Shown here piece by piece: positions 1 through 8,154 of a DNA stretch of 64,000 nt. The notes under the pieces are model-generated. The model did not search any database. It saw only the letters and a list, made by a program, of their open reading frames with translations, and was not told the origin of the DNA. The stretch spans positions 35,297 through 99,296 of the forward strand of contig JAZKGQ010000028.1 in the NCBI GenBank assembly GCA_040385825.1, in the 5' to 3' direction. This DNA comes from JANNNF01 sp040385825 (GTDB lineage: Bacteria > Pseudomonadota > Alphaproteobacteria > Rhodobacterales > Rhodobacteraceae). Both the position numbers and the translations under genes were made by a program. Numbering within the stretch: position 1 is the stretch's first letter; each line of letters starts with the position of its first letter.

Positions 1-442
1 TCCGGTGCACGATGCCGGGGCGGCGCTGCCCGCCGATGCCGGACAGCGTGTCGCCGCAATGATGCAGCAGCGCGTTGACCAGCGTGCCGCGCGGCGTGCC
101 GGGGGCCGGATGCACCACCATGCCCGCAGGCTTGTTGATCACGACAAGGTCGCCGTCTTCCCAGACAACTTCCAGCGCAATATCCTCGGCCAGCGTTTCC
201 ACATCTTCGGGCGGATCAAGGCGGATCTCGTAGATCTCGCCTTCGGTGACCTTGGTCTTGGGGTCGGTCACCGCCAGCCCGCCGCGCAGAACAGCCCCTT
301 CGGCGATCATCCGCATCAGGCGTGACCGAGACAGCGCGGCTTCCTCTGGCACCAGCGCCGCCAAAGCCTTATCAAGACGCAAGCCCGTGTCCTCGCCAAT
401 GGTCAGGACCAGGGCGCTGTCGTCCTCAAAGGGTTCCGTCAT
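1..442 (-). CDS. rluD: RluA/RluD-family 23S rRNA pseudouridine synthase (partial, runs off left edge)
   Basis: Only the first ~147 residues are present; the gene continues beyond base 1. It starts MTEPFEDDSALVL and carries an S4-like RNA-binding segment, then the hallmark INKPAGMVVHP stretch that opens the catalytic domain of the RluA/RluD family. The catalytic Asp-containing HRLD motif is just outside the window; the last visible residues are GIVHR. The family isomerises uridines in 23S rRNA helix 69 (RluD) or other sites. The start at 442 is supported by AGAGGT eight bases upstream. The start codon overlaps that of the divergent gene at 441. RluD rather than another RluA paralog is inferred from the start of the catalytic domain only. 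Confidence 0.8.
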   Translation of the reverse strand, partial: MTEPFEDDSALVLTIGEDTGLRLDKALAALVPEEAALSRSRLMRMIAEGAVLRGGLAVTDPKTKVTEGEIYEIRLDPPEDVETLAEDIALEVVWEDGDLVVINKPAGMVVHPAPGTPRGTLVNALLHHCGDTLSGIGGQRRPGIVHR

Positions 443-764
443 GTCTGATACCTCTGCCCAGCCGGACGAACAGCCGCCGCTGCCGCCCTCGCTGCGTTTT
501 CTGAAATGGCTGGTGATCGTGCTGATGATCACCATGATCGGCGGTGTCATAACGGTCGTGGCGCTGATTGTCACCCGCATGCCGCAGGGTTTTGCCGGCG
601 CGCCGCAAATACCGGCCGATCTGGCCCTGCCCGCCGGCACCACGGCCGAGGCCGTGACCTTCGGCAAGGGCTGGATTGCCGTGGTGACGGCTGACAACCG
701 GCTGCTGATGTTCGACCACAAGGGCGTGATGATACAGGATATCCCCCTGCCCCGGCCTGATTGA
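441..764 (+). CDS. DUF6476 family small membrane protein
   Basis: A 107-residue protein with a proline-rich N-terminus, one clear membrane segment (about residues 22-48, WLVIVLMITMIGGVITVVAL) and a C-terminal part that reads like a single beta-propeller-type strand set (TADNRLLMFDHKGVMIQDI). AAAGGG seven bases upstream supports the start at 441. The combination of RluD divergent from this protein is typical of Rhodobacteraceae. No function is known for the family. The start codons of this gene and of the pseudouridine synthase overlap as CATG at 440-443. Confidence 0.85.
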   Translation: MSDTSAQPDEQPPLPPSLRFLKWLVIVLMITMIGGVITVVALIVTRMPQGFAGAPQIPADLALPAGTTAEAVTFGKGWIAVVTADNRLLMFDHKGVMIQDIPLPRPD

Positions 765-836
765 CCGCCGATCGGGCTTGACCCCGCGGGCCTGCTGCCG
801 TCACCTTGGCCCCGCAGCAGGCCGGAGAACCGCCAA

Positions 837-2633
837 GTGACACCCATGGCCGCAGATCCCGCACCGGCCAGCGCACCGGCCAGCGCGCCACCAGATCAGC
901 CCCGCTCTGCCCCTGCGCCCCCCTTGCCCGACCGCGCCGAAGTCTGCCCCGCCCCTCTGCGCCACTGCGACGAAATCGCCCGCCAGCGCGATGCGCTGTT
1001 GCGCGAGCGTGTGCCCCGGCTGGGGTTGACGGTGGTGGCCTTCGCGCTGGCCACCATTTACCTGCCGCTGTGGACAGCCGCCGTGCTGCTGGCGGTTTTC
1101 ATCGCCACCGATACGGTCGCCCTGCACCTGATGCGCGGCTTGCAGCCCGCCAGCCAGATCGGGGCCCACCGGCTCAGCGTGCTTGCCGTGTTCGTGCAGG
1201 AACTGGCCTATGCCAGCGTCGCCGCCCTGATCTGGCAGCAGGACGCCCAGCATGCCAAGGCTTTTGCGCTTGGGCTGCTGCTGGTGATGATGGTTCACCT
1301 GATTTCGCTGCGCATCATGCACCTGCCCTATGCGATTGCGGGTTTTGCCGGCGGGGCCTTCGCGATCCTGACCGGCAACATGGTCTACTGGGTGCGGATG
1401 ATGGATGGCGCAGGCCTTGCGCTGTCCACGCTTTGCGCGGTGGCGGGGCTGGGCTACACTTGGTCCGCGATCCTGTCGAACCACCGCCTGCACCGCGCCA
1501 TGGCCGAGGGTCAGGCCGCCGCCCGCGCCGCCGATGCCGCCAAAAGCCGGTTTCTGGCGCAAATGAGCCATGAATTGCGCACGCCGCTGAATGCGATCAT
1601 CGGGCTGGGCCATGCCGAACGCGACCGCGCCGCCAATGATCTGTCGCGTCAGCGGCTGGCGGCGCTGGTCACCTCGGCCCAGGGGCTGGCGGTCATTCTG
1701 GACGACATTCTGGATCTGTCGGCGGTGAACGAAGGCCATCTGACCCTGCGCCCCCGCGATTTCGACCTGCATGCCGAACTGGCGGCCACCCTGGCCCTGT
1801 TCGATCTGCAAGCCCGCGCCGGGGCCACCGGCCTGTCGCTGCGGCTGGCCCCCGATCTGCCCCGCATGATCCGGCAAGACCCGCAGCGCCTGCGCCAATG
1901 CGTGACCAACCTTGTCAGCAACGCGCTGCGCCATGCCGGGGGGGCCGAGGTCAGTCTGGCCGCCTTCCGCGATGCGCAGGGCATGCTGTGCGTCGAGGTG
2001 ACAGACACCGGGCCGGGCATCGCGCCTGCGATCCGTCAGACGCTGTTCCAACCGTTCCAGACCGGCCCGGACACCCGGACCGGCACCGGGCTGGGGCTGT
2101 CGATCTCGCGCAGTCTGGCGCGGCGGATGGGCGGCGATCTGGTGCTGGTGCCTACCCCGCAGGGCGCAAGGTTCCGCCTGACCGTGGCCTGCGAGGGGAT
2201 GGCCCCGTCGCGCGCCCCGGTCCCCGAAGCCGCCTTTGATCACGACCCCGGCGCGATGCCCGATCTTGGCGGCCGCAGCATTCTGGTGGTCGATGACATT
2301 GCCACCAACCGCCTTGTCGCCGCCAGCTATCTGGCCCGCAGCAGGGCGCGGGTGATCGAGGCCGCAGGCGGGGCCGAGGCGGTGCAGATCATGGCGCGGG
2401 GCGGCATCGATCTGGTGCTGCTGGACATGAACATGCCGGGGCTGGACGGCCCGCAGACGCTGCGCAGGATCCGCGCCCTGCCGGGGGTGCAGGTTCCGGT
2501 GCTGGCGATGACCGCCGATGTGATGCCGTCGCAGCGCGACGGCTATCTTGCCGCCGGAATGGACGATCATCTGGCCAAGCCCCTGTCGCCCCAGGTGCTG
2601 GCCGCTGCCCTGCGCCGCCATTTGGCCCGATAA
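837..2633 (+). CDS. Membrane hybrid sensor histidine kinase with C-terminal receiver domain
   Basis: 598 residues. After a proline/alanine-rich head (1-40) come about six hydrophobic segments (65-205), then a HisKA domain with the H-box FLAQMSHELRTPLNAIIG (phospho-accepting His about residue 245), an HATPase_c domain with N-box (LVSNALRHA), G1 (DTGPGI) and G2 (GTGLGLSIS) boxes, and a CheY-like receiver (about 483-598) with the phospho-acceptor Asp about residue 530 in LLDMNMPG. No HPt domain or partner regulator lies next to it, so the output is unknown. GTG at 837 has GGAG ten bases upstream; ATG at 846 is the alternative. Confidence 0.9.
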   Translation: MTPMAADPAPASAPASAPPDQPRSAPAPPLPDRAEVCPAPLRHCDEIARQRDALLRERVPRLGLTVVAFALATIYLPLWTAAVLLAVFIATDTVALHLMRGLQPASQIGAHRLSVLAVFVQELAYASVAALIWQQDAQHAKAFALGLLLVMMVHLISLRIMHLPYAIAGFAGGAFAILTGNMVYWVRMMDGAGLALSTLCAVAGLGYTWSAILSNHRLHRAMAEGQAAARAADAAKSRFLAQMSHELRTPLNAIIGLGHAERDRAANDLSRQRLAALVTSAQGLAVILDDILDLSAVNEGHLTLRPRDFDLHAELAATLALFDLQARAGATGLSLRLAPDLPRMIRQDPQRLRQCVTNLVSNALRHAGGAEVSLAAFRDAQGMLCVEVTDTGPGIAPAIRQTLFQPFQTGPDTRTGTGLGLSISRSLARRMGGDLVLVPTPQGARFRLTVACEGMAPSRAPVPEAAFDHDPGAMPDLGGRSILVVDDIATNRLVAASYLARSRARVIEAAGGAEAVQIMARGGIDLVLLDMNMPGLDGPQTLRRIRALPGVQVPVLAMTADVMPSQRDGYLAAGMDDHLAKPLSPQVLAAALRRHLAR

Positions 2634-2738
2634 CGCACCAGCCCGCCCGAATGCGACATGCCACAGGGCGCGGGCAGGATGGACCGGGGCCATCCCGCAG
2701 GCCAGCATCGGGCCGGAACAATGGCAAGGAATGGCAGG

Positions 2739-4175
2739 ATGATCGGTGATCTGGGCGCGGCGGATGCGATGGAACTGGCAGGTTTGGTCGCCCGGCGCGA
2801 GGTCAGCCCGACCGATCTGCTGGACGCGGCCCTTGCAGCGGTCGAGGCCCGCAACCCCGCGATAAATGCCGTGGTGCTGGTGCAGGAAGGGGCTGCGCGC
2901 CGGGCCATTGCCGCTGGCCTGCCCGATGGTCCGTTCCGGGGCGTGCCGTTCGTGCTGAAGGATCTGGGCTGCGAGGCGGTGGAGTTCCCCTCGCACAACG
3001 GATCGCGCCTGTTTGCCAATACCACTTATCCCGGCAATTCCGCGATCTTCGACCGGATCGCCGCCACCGGCGTTGTCACCTTTGGCCGCACCACCAGCCC
3101 CGAAGGCGGCATCGGGGCTGCGACGGAAAGCGCGGTATACGGCGGCCCCACCCGCAACCCGTGGAACCTTGACCACACCTCGGGCGGGTCCTCCGGCGGG
3201 GCGGGGGCGGCGGTGGCGGCGGGGATCGTGGCCATCGCGCATGGGTCGGATGGGGGCGGGTCGGTGCGGATACCGGCCGCCAGTTGCGGGCTGTTCGGCT
3301 TCAAGCCCACCCGCGCGCGGCTGCCCGATGGGCCCTATTCCGGCGAAGGCTGGGCGGGCATGGCGATTGATGGCTTCCTGACCCGGTCGGTGCGCGACAG
3401 TGCGGTGATGCTGGACGCCTGCGCCGGGGCGGACCTCGGCGCGCCCTATGTTGCCCCCGCGATGGCGATGGGCCACGCGCAGGCCATCAGCCGCCCGCCG
3501 CGCCGCCTGCGGATTGCCGTCTGCGACACCACCTTCACCGGCGATGCCATCGACCCGCAGGTGGCCGCTGCCGTGCTGGACACCGCCCGCCTGCTGGCAA
3601 GCCTGGGCCACCATGTCGAACCGGGCTGCCCTGCGGCGGATGTGCCGATGATGATGCGGGCCTGGACCGATATTGTCGCCGTCGGCACCGCCCTGTCGAT
3701 CCGGTCCGCGCTGAAAGGGCGTGCGCTGACCGACGATCTGGTCGAAGGTGTGGGGCGTGGCGCGCTGGCCCATGCCGAAACCCTGCACCCCACCCGCTAC
3801 TTGCAGGCTGTGGGCGAAATTCACGATTTTGGCCGCCAGATGGCCGGCTATTTCCATACCGGCCCCGACATCCTGCTGTCGGCCACCCTGGCGGAACCAC
3901 CGGCACGGGTCGGGCGTTTTTCCCATATGACCACGGATTACCTCAATTTTCGCACCGGCCCCGAAGGCATCTTTGCCTATTCGCCCTTCTGTGCCGTGTT
4001 CAACGCCTCGGGCCAGCCTGCCGCAAGCCTGCCGATGGCGATGTCTGACGGCGGCCTGCCCATCGGCATCCACCTTGCCGCCCCCTACGGCGACGATGCC
4101 ACCCTGATCGCGCTGTGCGCAGAGGTTGAGCGCGCCGCCCCTTGGGCACAGCGGCGCGCGACGATGGCGATGTGA
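2739..4175 (+). CDS. Amidase-signature family amidohydrolase (first of two)
   Basis: 478 residues. It shows the complete amidase-signature catalytic set: Lys in PFVLKDLG, the cis-Ser in the glycine/serine-rich TSGGSSGG loop, and the nucleophile Ser in GGGSVRIPAA, so it should hydrolyse a carboxamide. The ATG at 2739 has AGGA nine bases upstream; upstream in-frame starts exist at 2658 and 2721 but add a low-complexity head. It sits 52 bases before potA on the same strand, and a second, different amidase closes the same locus. The substrate cannot be read from the sequence; related enzymes are often misnamed GatA, but no GatB/GatC is nearby. Confidence 0.9.
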   Translation: MIGDLGAADAMELAGLVARREVSPTDLLDAALAAVEARNPAINAVVLVQEGAARRAIAAGLPDGPFRGVPFVLKDLGCEAVEFPSHNGSRLFANTTYPGNSAIFDRIAATGVVTFGRTTSPEGGIGAATESAVYGGPTRNPWNLDHTSGGSSGGAGAAVAAGIVAIAHGSDGGGSVRIPAASCGLFGFKPTRARLPDGPYSGEGWAGMAIDGFLTRSVRDSAVMLDACAGADLGAPYVAPAMAMGHAQAISRPPRRLRIAVCDTTFTGDAIDPQVAAAVLDTARLLASLGHHVEPGCPAADVPMMMRAWTDIVAVGTALSIRSALKGRALTDDLVEGVGRGALAHAETLHPTRYLQAVGEIHDFGRQMAGYFHTGPDILLSATLAEPPARVGRFSHMTTDYLNFRTGPEGIFAYSPFCAVFNASGQPAASLPMAMSDGGLPIGIHLAAPYGDDATLIALCAEVERAAPWAQRRATMAM

Positions 4176-4227
4176 CCCGACAGGTTTTGCTTGCAATGCA
4201 GAATTCCCCGCGCCCTAATATGATCAA

Positions 4228-5298
4228 ATGACCAAGCAGAAAGACTCCGTCTTGTCAGATATCACCATCGAGGCCCGCAACACGGTCAAAGCCTTTGGTC
4301 AAGGCGACCACGCCGTCCGCGCCCTGGATGACGTTTCGATACAGATCAGGAAGGCCGAGTTCTTTACCCTGCTTGGCCCGTCAGGCTGCGGCAAAACCAC
4401 CCTGTTGCGCCTGATCGCGGGGTTTGAGATGCCGACCTCGGGGCAAATTCTGCTGGACGGGGCCGACATCACCTACCTGCCGCCCAACAAGCGCCCGGTG
4501 AACACGGTGTTCCAAAGCTATGCCCTGTTTCCGCATCTGACGGTGGCGCAGAACGTGGGTTTCGGGCTGGAAATGCAGGGCCGCCCCAAGGCCGAAGTGG
4601 CCGCCACCACCGAACGGATGCTGGCCCTGGTGAAGCTGGAGCCGATGGCCAACCGCAAGACCAGCCAGCTTTCGGGCGGTCAGCAACAGCGCGTGGCCCT
4701 TGCCCGCGCCCTTGCCCCCAAGCCCAAGGTGCTGCTGCTGGATGAACCGCTGTCGGCGCTGGACCTGAAGCTGCGCAAGGAAATGCAGGTCGAGTTGAAA
4801 CGCCTTCAGGTGGAAACCGGCATCACCTTTGTCTTCGTGACCCATGATCAGGAAGAAGCCCTGACGATGTCCGACCGCATCGGCGTGATGTCGGCGGGCA
4901 GGCTGCAACAGGTGGGCACGCCCCGCGACATCTACACCAAACCCGTCAACCGCTTTGTCGCCAGCTTCATCGGCGAGACGAATTTCCTGCCCGCCACTAC
5001 CGCCCCCGGTGGCGTGCGGCTGGATTGTGGTGCCGTGGTCGAGGTGGCGACGCAGGCTGCGGGCCGCGTCACCCTGACCATCCGCCCCGAACAGGTGCAT
5101 CTGTCGCAGGATGCAGGCGCCATCCCCGCCACCATCACCAACCTTGTGTACTTCGGCACGGACACCCACGCCCATGCCCGCCTGTCGGATGGCAGCGCCA
5201 TCGTCGCACGCATCCCCGCCACTGACGCCGCGCTGACCATCGGCCAGACCGTCGGCCTGCGCTTTGCCCCCGGTGCCGCCCTAGTGCTGGAGGATTAG
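4228..5298 (+). CDS. potA: Polyamine-type ABC transporter ATP-binding protein
   Basis: 356 residues. Walker A GPSGCGKTT, Q-loop (VFQSYALFPHL), signature LSGGQQQR, Walker B VLLLDEPLSAL and the H-loop (FVTHDQEEA) are intact. The C-terminal TOBE domain (about 285-356) places it in the PotA/MalK group. It energises import by the two permeases that follow with 3- and overlap-sized spacing. The N-terminus is slightly long; ATG 4228 is the only good start, and a TAATAT hexamer ends seven bases before it. Substrate class (spermidine/putrescine or relatives) is inferred from the whole operon rather than this subunit. Confidence 0.93.
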   Translation: MTKQKDSVLSDITIEARNTVKAFGQGDHAVRALDDVSIQIRKAEFFTLLGPSGCGKTTLLRLIAGFEMPTSGQILLDGADITYLPPNKRPVNTVFQSYALFPHLTVAQNVGFGLEMQGRPKAEVAATTERMLALVKLEPMANRKTSQLSGGQQQRVALARALAPKPKVLLLDEPLSALDLKLRKEMQVELKRLQVETGITFVFVTHDQEEALTMSDRIGVMSAGRLQQVGTPRDIYTKPVNRFVASFIGETNFLPATTAPGGVRLDCGAVVEVATQAAGRVTLTIRPEQVHLSQDAGAIPATITNLVYFGTDTHAHARLSDGSAIVARIPATDAALTIGQTVGLRFAPGAALVLED

Positions 5299-5301
5299 GG
5301 C

Positions 5302-6213
5302 ATGAGCCGCGCCGAAGACGCGCAATCCCGCGCAAGCGACCGCAACGGCTGGCTTCTGTCCGCCCCCGCCCTGCTGCTGCTGGCACTGGCGGCGACGGGG
5401 CCTTTGCTGATCGTGCTGGTCTATTCCTTCCTGACGCCGGGGTCTTATGGCAACGTCGAATGGGTGTTTTCGCTCGATGGCTGGCGCGGCATTCTGTATA
5501 CCCGCGACATCTTTGACGACAGCATGAAGCTGGCCGACGCGCATCTGACCATCTTCTGGCGGTCGGTCAAACTGTCGCTGCTGACGACCCTTATCACCTT
5601 TGCCGTAGGGTTCCCGACTGCCTGGTTCATCGCCACACGGCCCCCGGCACAGCGCGCCATGTGGTTGTTTCTGATCACCATTCCGTTCTGGACCAACCTG
5701 CTGATCCGCACAGTGGCGATCAACGAGGTGATCCGCAACGAGGGCGTCCTGAACTCGGCCCTGATCGGGCTGGGCCTGATCGACCAGCCCTTGAAGATCA
5801 TCTACACCGATACTGCCGTGCTGATCGGGATGGCTTATGTCTATCTGCCGCTGATGGTGCTGCCGCTGTTCGCCGCCATCGACCGGTTCGACATGCGCCT
5901 GCTGGAGGCGGGGTATGACCTGTACGGCAGCCGCCTTGCCATTCTGCGCCGGGTGATCCTGCCGATTGTCAAACCGGGGATCATCGCAGGGTCGATCCTT
6001 GTCTTCGTGCCCTCGCTTGGGGCCTATGTCACGCCGCGTGTGCTGGGCGGCGGCAAGAACATGATGATCGGCAATTTCATCGACCTGCAATTCGGTCAGG
6101 GGCGCAACTGGCCGCTTGGGGCGGCGCTGTCGATGGCGCTGCTGGTGGTGGTGACGGCGGCGCTGCTGTTCTATGTGCGGGCCGCGAACAAGGGGGACAC
6201 GCCCCATGGCTGA
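5302..6213 (+). CDS. potB: Polyamine-type ABC transporter permease (PotB-like)
   Basis: 303 residues with an N-terminal signal-anchor helix (about 14-38) and five further membrane helices. The periplasmic loop after helix 1 and the coupling EAA-type loop (LLEAGYDLYGSRLAILRRVILP) are typical of the PotB/PotH inner-membrane subunit. It starts three bases after potA and its last eight bases overlap the start of potC (ATGGCTGA), implying translational coupling. Confidence 0.93.
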   Translation: MSRAEDAQSRASDRNGWLLSAPALLLLALAATGPLLIVLVYSFLTPGSYGNVEWVFSLDGWRGILYTRDIFDDSMKLADAHLTIFWRSVKLSLLTTLITFAVGFPTAWFIATRPPAQRAMWLFLITIPFWTNLLIRTVAINEVIRNEGVLNSALIGLGLIDQPLKIIYTDTAVLIGMAYVYLPLMVLPLFAAIDRFDMRLLEAGYDLYGSRLAILRRVILPIVKPGIIAGSILVFVPSLGAYVTPRVLGGGKNMMIGNFIDLQFGQGRNWPLGAALSMALLVVVTAALLFYVRAANKGDTPHG

Positions 6214-7006
6214 CCGGTTCGAGGTTGCCCGCCTGCCCGGCTTTGCCACTGTCGCCATCGCGGCCTTCGTGGTGCTGTACCTGCCGATCCTGACGCTGGT
6301 GATCTACAGCTTCAACGCAGGCCAGTCGGTCGCGGTGTGGGAGGGGTTTTCGCTGGCCTGGTACGCGAAGGCCTGGGGCAATGAGGCGGTCAAGGATGCC
6401 ACCCTGCGGTCCTTGCTGATCGCCGCCTGTGCCTCGGCCATCGCGACTTCGGTGGCCACTCTGGCTGCGTTGGGCACCACGCGGCGCCGCGCGTTCAAGG
6501 GGCAGACGCTGGTCTATGTTATGATCAACCAGCCGCTGATGGTGCCAGAGATTGTCACCGCCATTGCCCTGCTGATCTTCACCGCCAGCATCAAGGTGGC
6601 GACGGGGTATCAGGGGCTTGGCTATCTGATCCTTGCCCATTCGGCCTTCTGCATTCCCTTTGCCTACCTGCCCATCCGCGCCCGGTTGGAAGGCATGGAC
6701 CTGAGCCTTGAGGTGGCTGCCGCCGATCTGTACGCCAGCCCCTTTGCCGCCTTCCGCCGCATCACCCTGCCCCTGATGGCGCCTGGCATTGCGGCGGGGG
6801 CGATGCTGGCCTTTGTCATCAGCCTTGACGATGTGGTGATCACCGAATTCGTCAAATCGGGGGGGCAGGACACTCTGCCCACCTACATGCTGGGCCAGAT
6901 GAAGCGCGCGGTGACGCCCGAGGTGAACGCCATGTCCACCGTGCTGCTGGCGCTGACCGTGGGCCTGCTGACCGCCTTTTTCCTACTGACGCGCAAGAAG
7001 ACCTGA
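6206..7006 (+). CDS. potC: Polyamine-type ABC transporter permease (PotC-like)
   Basis: 266 residues, six membrane helices, with the EAA loop LEVAAADLYASPFAAFRRITLP about residues 170-190 and the PotC/PotI-like ISLDDVVITEF stretch. The start at 6206 lies inside the end of potB, an eight-base overlap. It pairs with the preceding permease to form the translocation channel. The binding-protein gene follows after 37 bases. Confidence 0.93.
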   Translation: MADRFEVARLPGFATVAIAAFVVLYLPILTLVIYSFNAGQSVAVWEGFSLAWYAKAWGNEAVKDATLRSLLIAACASAIATSVATLAALGTTRRRAFKGQTLVYVMINQPLMVPEIVTAIALLIFTASIKVATGYQGLGYLILAHSAFCIPFAYLPIRARLEGMDLSLEVAAADLYASPFAAFRRITLPLMAPGIAAGAMLAFVISLDDVVITEFVKSGGQDTLPTYMLGQMKRAVTPEVNAMSTVLLALTVGLLTAFFLLTRKKT

Positions 7007-7043
7007 TGGGGATAAACCCCGCAATCCAACAAGGAGTGACGTG

Positions 7044-8069
7044 ATGAAACGCCTGTTTACCGCAACCGCCCTGCTGCTGGCCTCGACCAGCCTTGCCAGC
7101 GCCGAGGGCACGCTGAACCTGTACAACTGGGGCAACTATACCAGCCCGGAACTGCTGACAAAATTCGAGGCCGAAACCGGCATCAAGGTGACTGTCACCG
7201 ATTACGACAGCAACGATCAGGCACTGGCCAAGATCGAGGCCGGCGGGCATGGTTTCGATCTGGTGGTGCCGTCCGGCAGCTTTGTGCCGATCTGGGTGGA
7301 AAAAGGCCTGATTGTGCCGTTCGACATGGCAAAGCTGCCCAACCACAAGAACATCGCGCCGGAATGGATGGACGTGGCTTGGGACAAGGGCCGCACATAC
7401 ACCATTCCGTGGCAGTGGGGGTCCGTGGGTGTGGCGGTGAACACATCGGTTTATTCGGGCGATATCAACACCTCAGCCATCTTTCTTGATGTACCGGATG
7501 AACTGAAGGGCAAGATCAACGTCGTGCCGGAAATGGTCGATGTGATCAACCTGGCCATCATGTATGTCGGTGGGGAACCCTGCACCGAAGATACCGAAGT
7601 GCTGAAGAAAGCCCGTGATGTGCTGATCGCGGCCAAACCGGACTGGCTGTCGATGGATTACGGCGCCACCGAAAAGCTGTCCAACAATGACTGGGCGGCA
7701 TCGGTCAACTGGAACGGGTCCAGCATGCGGGCGCGGATCGCCAACAAGGACGTGGCCTACGGCTATCCCAAGGAAGGCTACCCGCTGTTCATGGATTCGG
7801 TCGCCCTGCTGGCCGATGCGCAGAATGTCGAGGAGGCGTACAAGTTCCTCGACTTCATCATGCTGCCGGAAAACGCCGGGATGATCTCCGCCTTTGCCCG
7901 CTACGGCAACGGGATCACCGGGTCCGAGGCCTTCATGCCGGAAGACATGAAAACCGCGCCCGAAGTGCAGGTGCCCGAAGCCTTCAAGGCGGCAGGCGTG
8001 TTTCCGCCGACATGCAGCCCGAAGGCGCAGGAATACTACACCGCGATCTGGACGGAATTGCAGAAGTAA
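7044..8069 (+). CDS. Periplasmic polyamine-type substrate-binding protein (PotD/PotF family)
   Basis: 341 residues with a signal peptide (MKRLFTATALLLASTSLASA, cleavage after residue ~20). The mature part opens with the LNLYNWGNYTSPELL stretch typical of PotD/PotF proteins. ATG 7044 is preferred over GTG 7041 because AAGGAG sits seven bases upstream of it. It delivers substrate to the PotBC channel. PotD and PotF cannot be told apart by eye, so ligand preference (spermidine, putrescine or an unusual amine) is open. Confidence 0.92.
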   Translation: MKRLFTATALLLASTSLASAEGTLNLYNWGNYTSPELLTKFEAETGIKVTVTDYDSNDQALAKIEAGGHGFDLVVPSGSFVPIWVEKGLIVPFDMAKLPNHKNIAPEWMDVAWDKGRTYTIPWQWGSVGVAVNTSVYSGDINTSAIFLDVPDELKGKINVVPEMVDVINLAIMYVGGEPCTEDTEVLKKARDVLIAAKPDWLSMDYGATEKLSNNDWAASVNWNGSSMRARIANKDVAYGYPKEGYPLFMDSVALLADAQNVEEAYKFLDFIMLPENAGMISAFARYGNGITGSEAFMPEDMKTAPEVQVPEAFKAAGVFPPTCSPKAQEYYTAIWTELQK

Positions 8070-8085
8070 GCCTGCTGTTCTGGCG

Positions 8086-8132
8086 CTGGAGGGGGCTGTC
8101 TGCCCCCTCCAGACCTCCCCCGAGGATTTTTA
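8086..8132 (+). terminator. Rho-independent terminator after the pot operon
   Basis: A perfect 11-bp stem (8086-8096 with 8102-8112, loop of five) follows the binding-protein stop by 16 bases. A second short CCTC/GAGG hairpin ending in ATTTTTAT follows at 8115-8132. The second part overlaps a member of a dispersed intergenic element seen elsewhere in the window. Confidence 0.75.
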
Positions 8133-8145
8133 TGCCAATGTGAAA
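8114..8145 (+). repeat. Dispersed intergenic element, copy 1
   Basis: Matches the shared pattern CCCCCGAGGAT(AT)TTTG-G-CCAATGTGAAA. Other copies lie at 49732-49763 (+), 56177-56206 (-), 62095-62115 (- partial) and 62676-62705 (-). All are intergenic and usually next to a GC-rich hairpin. Confidence 0.65.
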
Positions 8146-8154
8146 GGGCTGCGG

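Noticed and set aside
2739..4175. First amidase as GatA of the Glu-tRNA amidotransferase
   Set aside because: No gatB or gatC next to it; transporter context and a second amidase point to a catabolic enzyme.
801..4196. 1131-codon open frame on the minus strand opposite the histidine kinase and first amidase
   Set aside because: The protein is low-complexity (Gly/Gln/His/Arg/Pro rich) with no motif, and it is the antisense of two genes with full sets of catalytic motifs. Long antisense frames are expected at this GC content.
4191..4221. TTGCAA / TAATAT promoter-like pair just before potA
   Set aside because: Spacer is 19 bases and the -10 hexamer ends only six bases before the start codon, so it would give a leaderless mRNA; too weak to call as a promoter.
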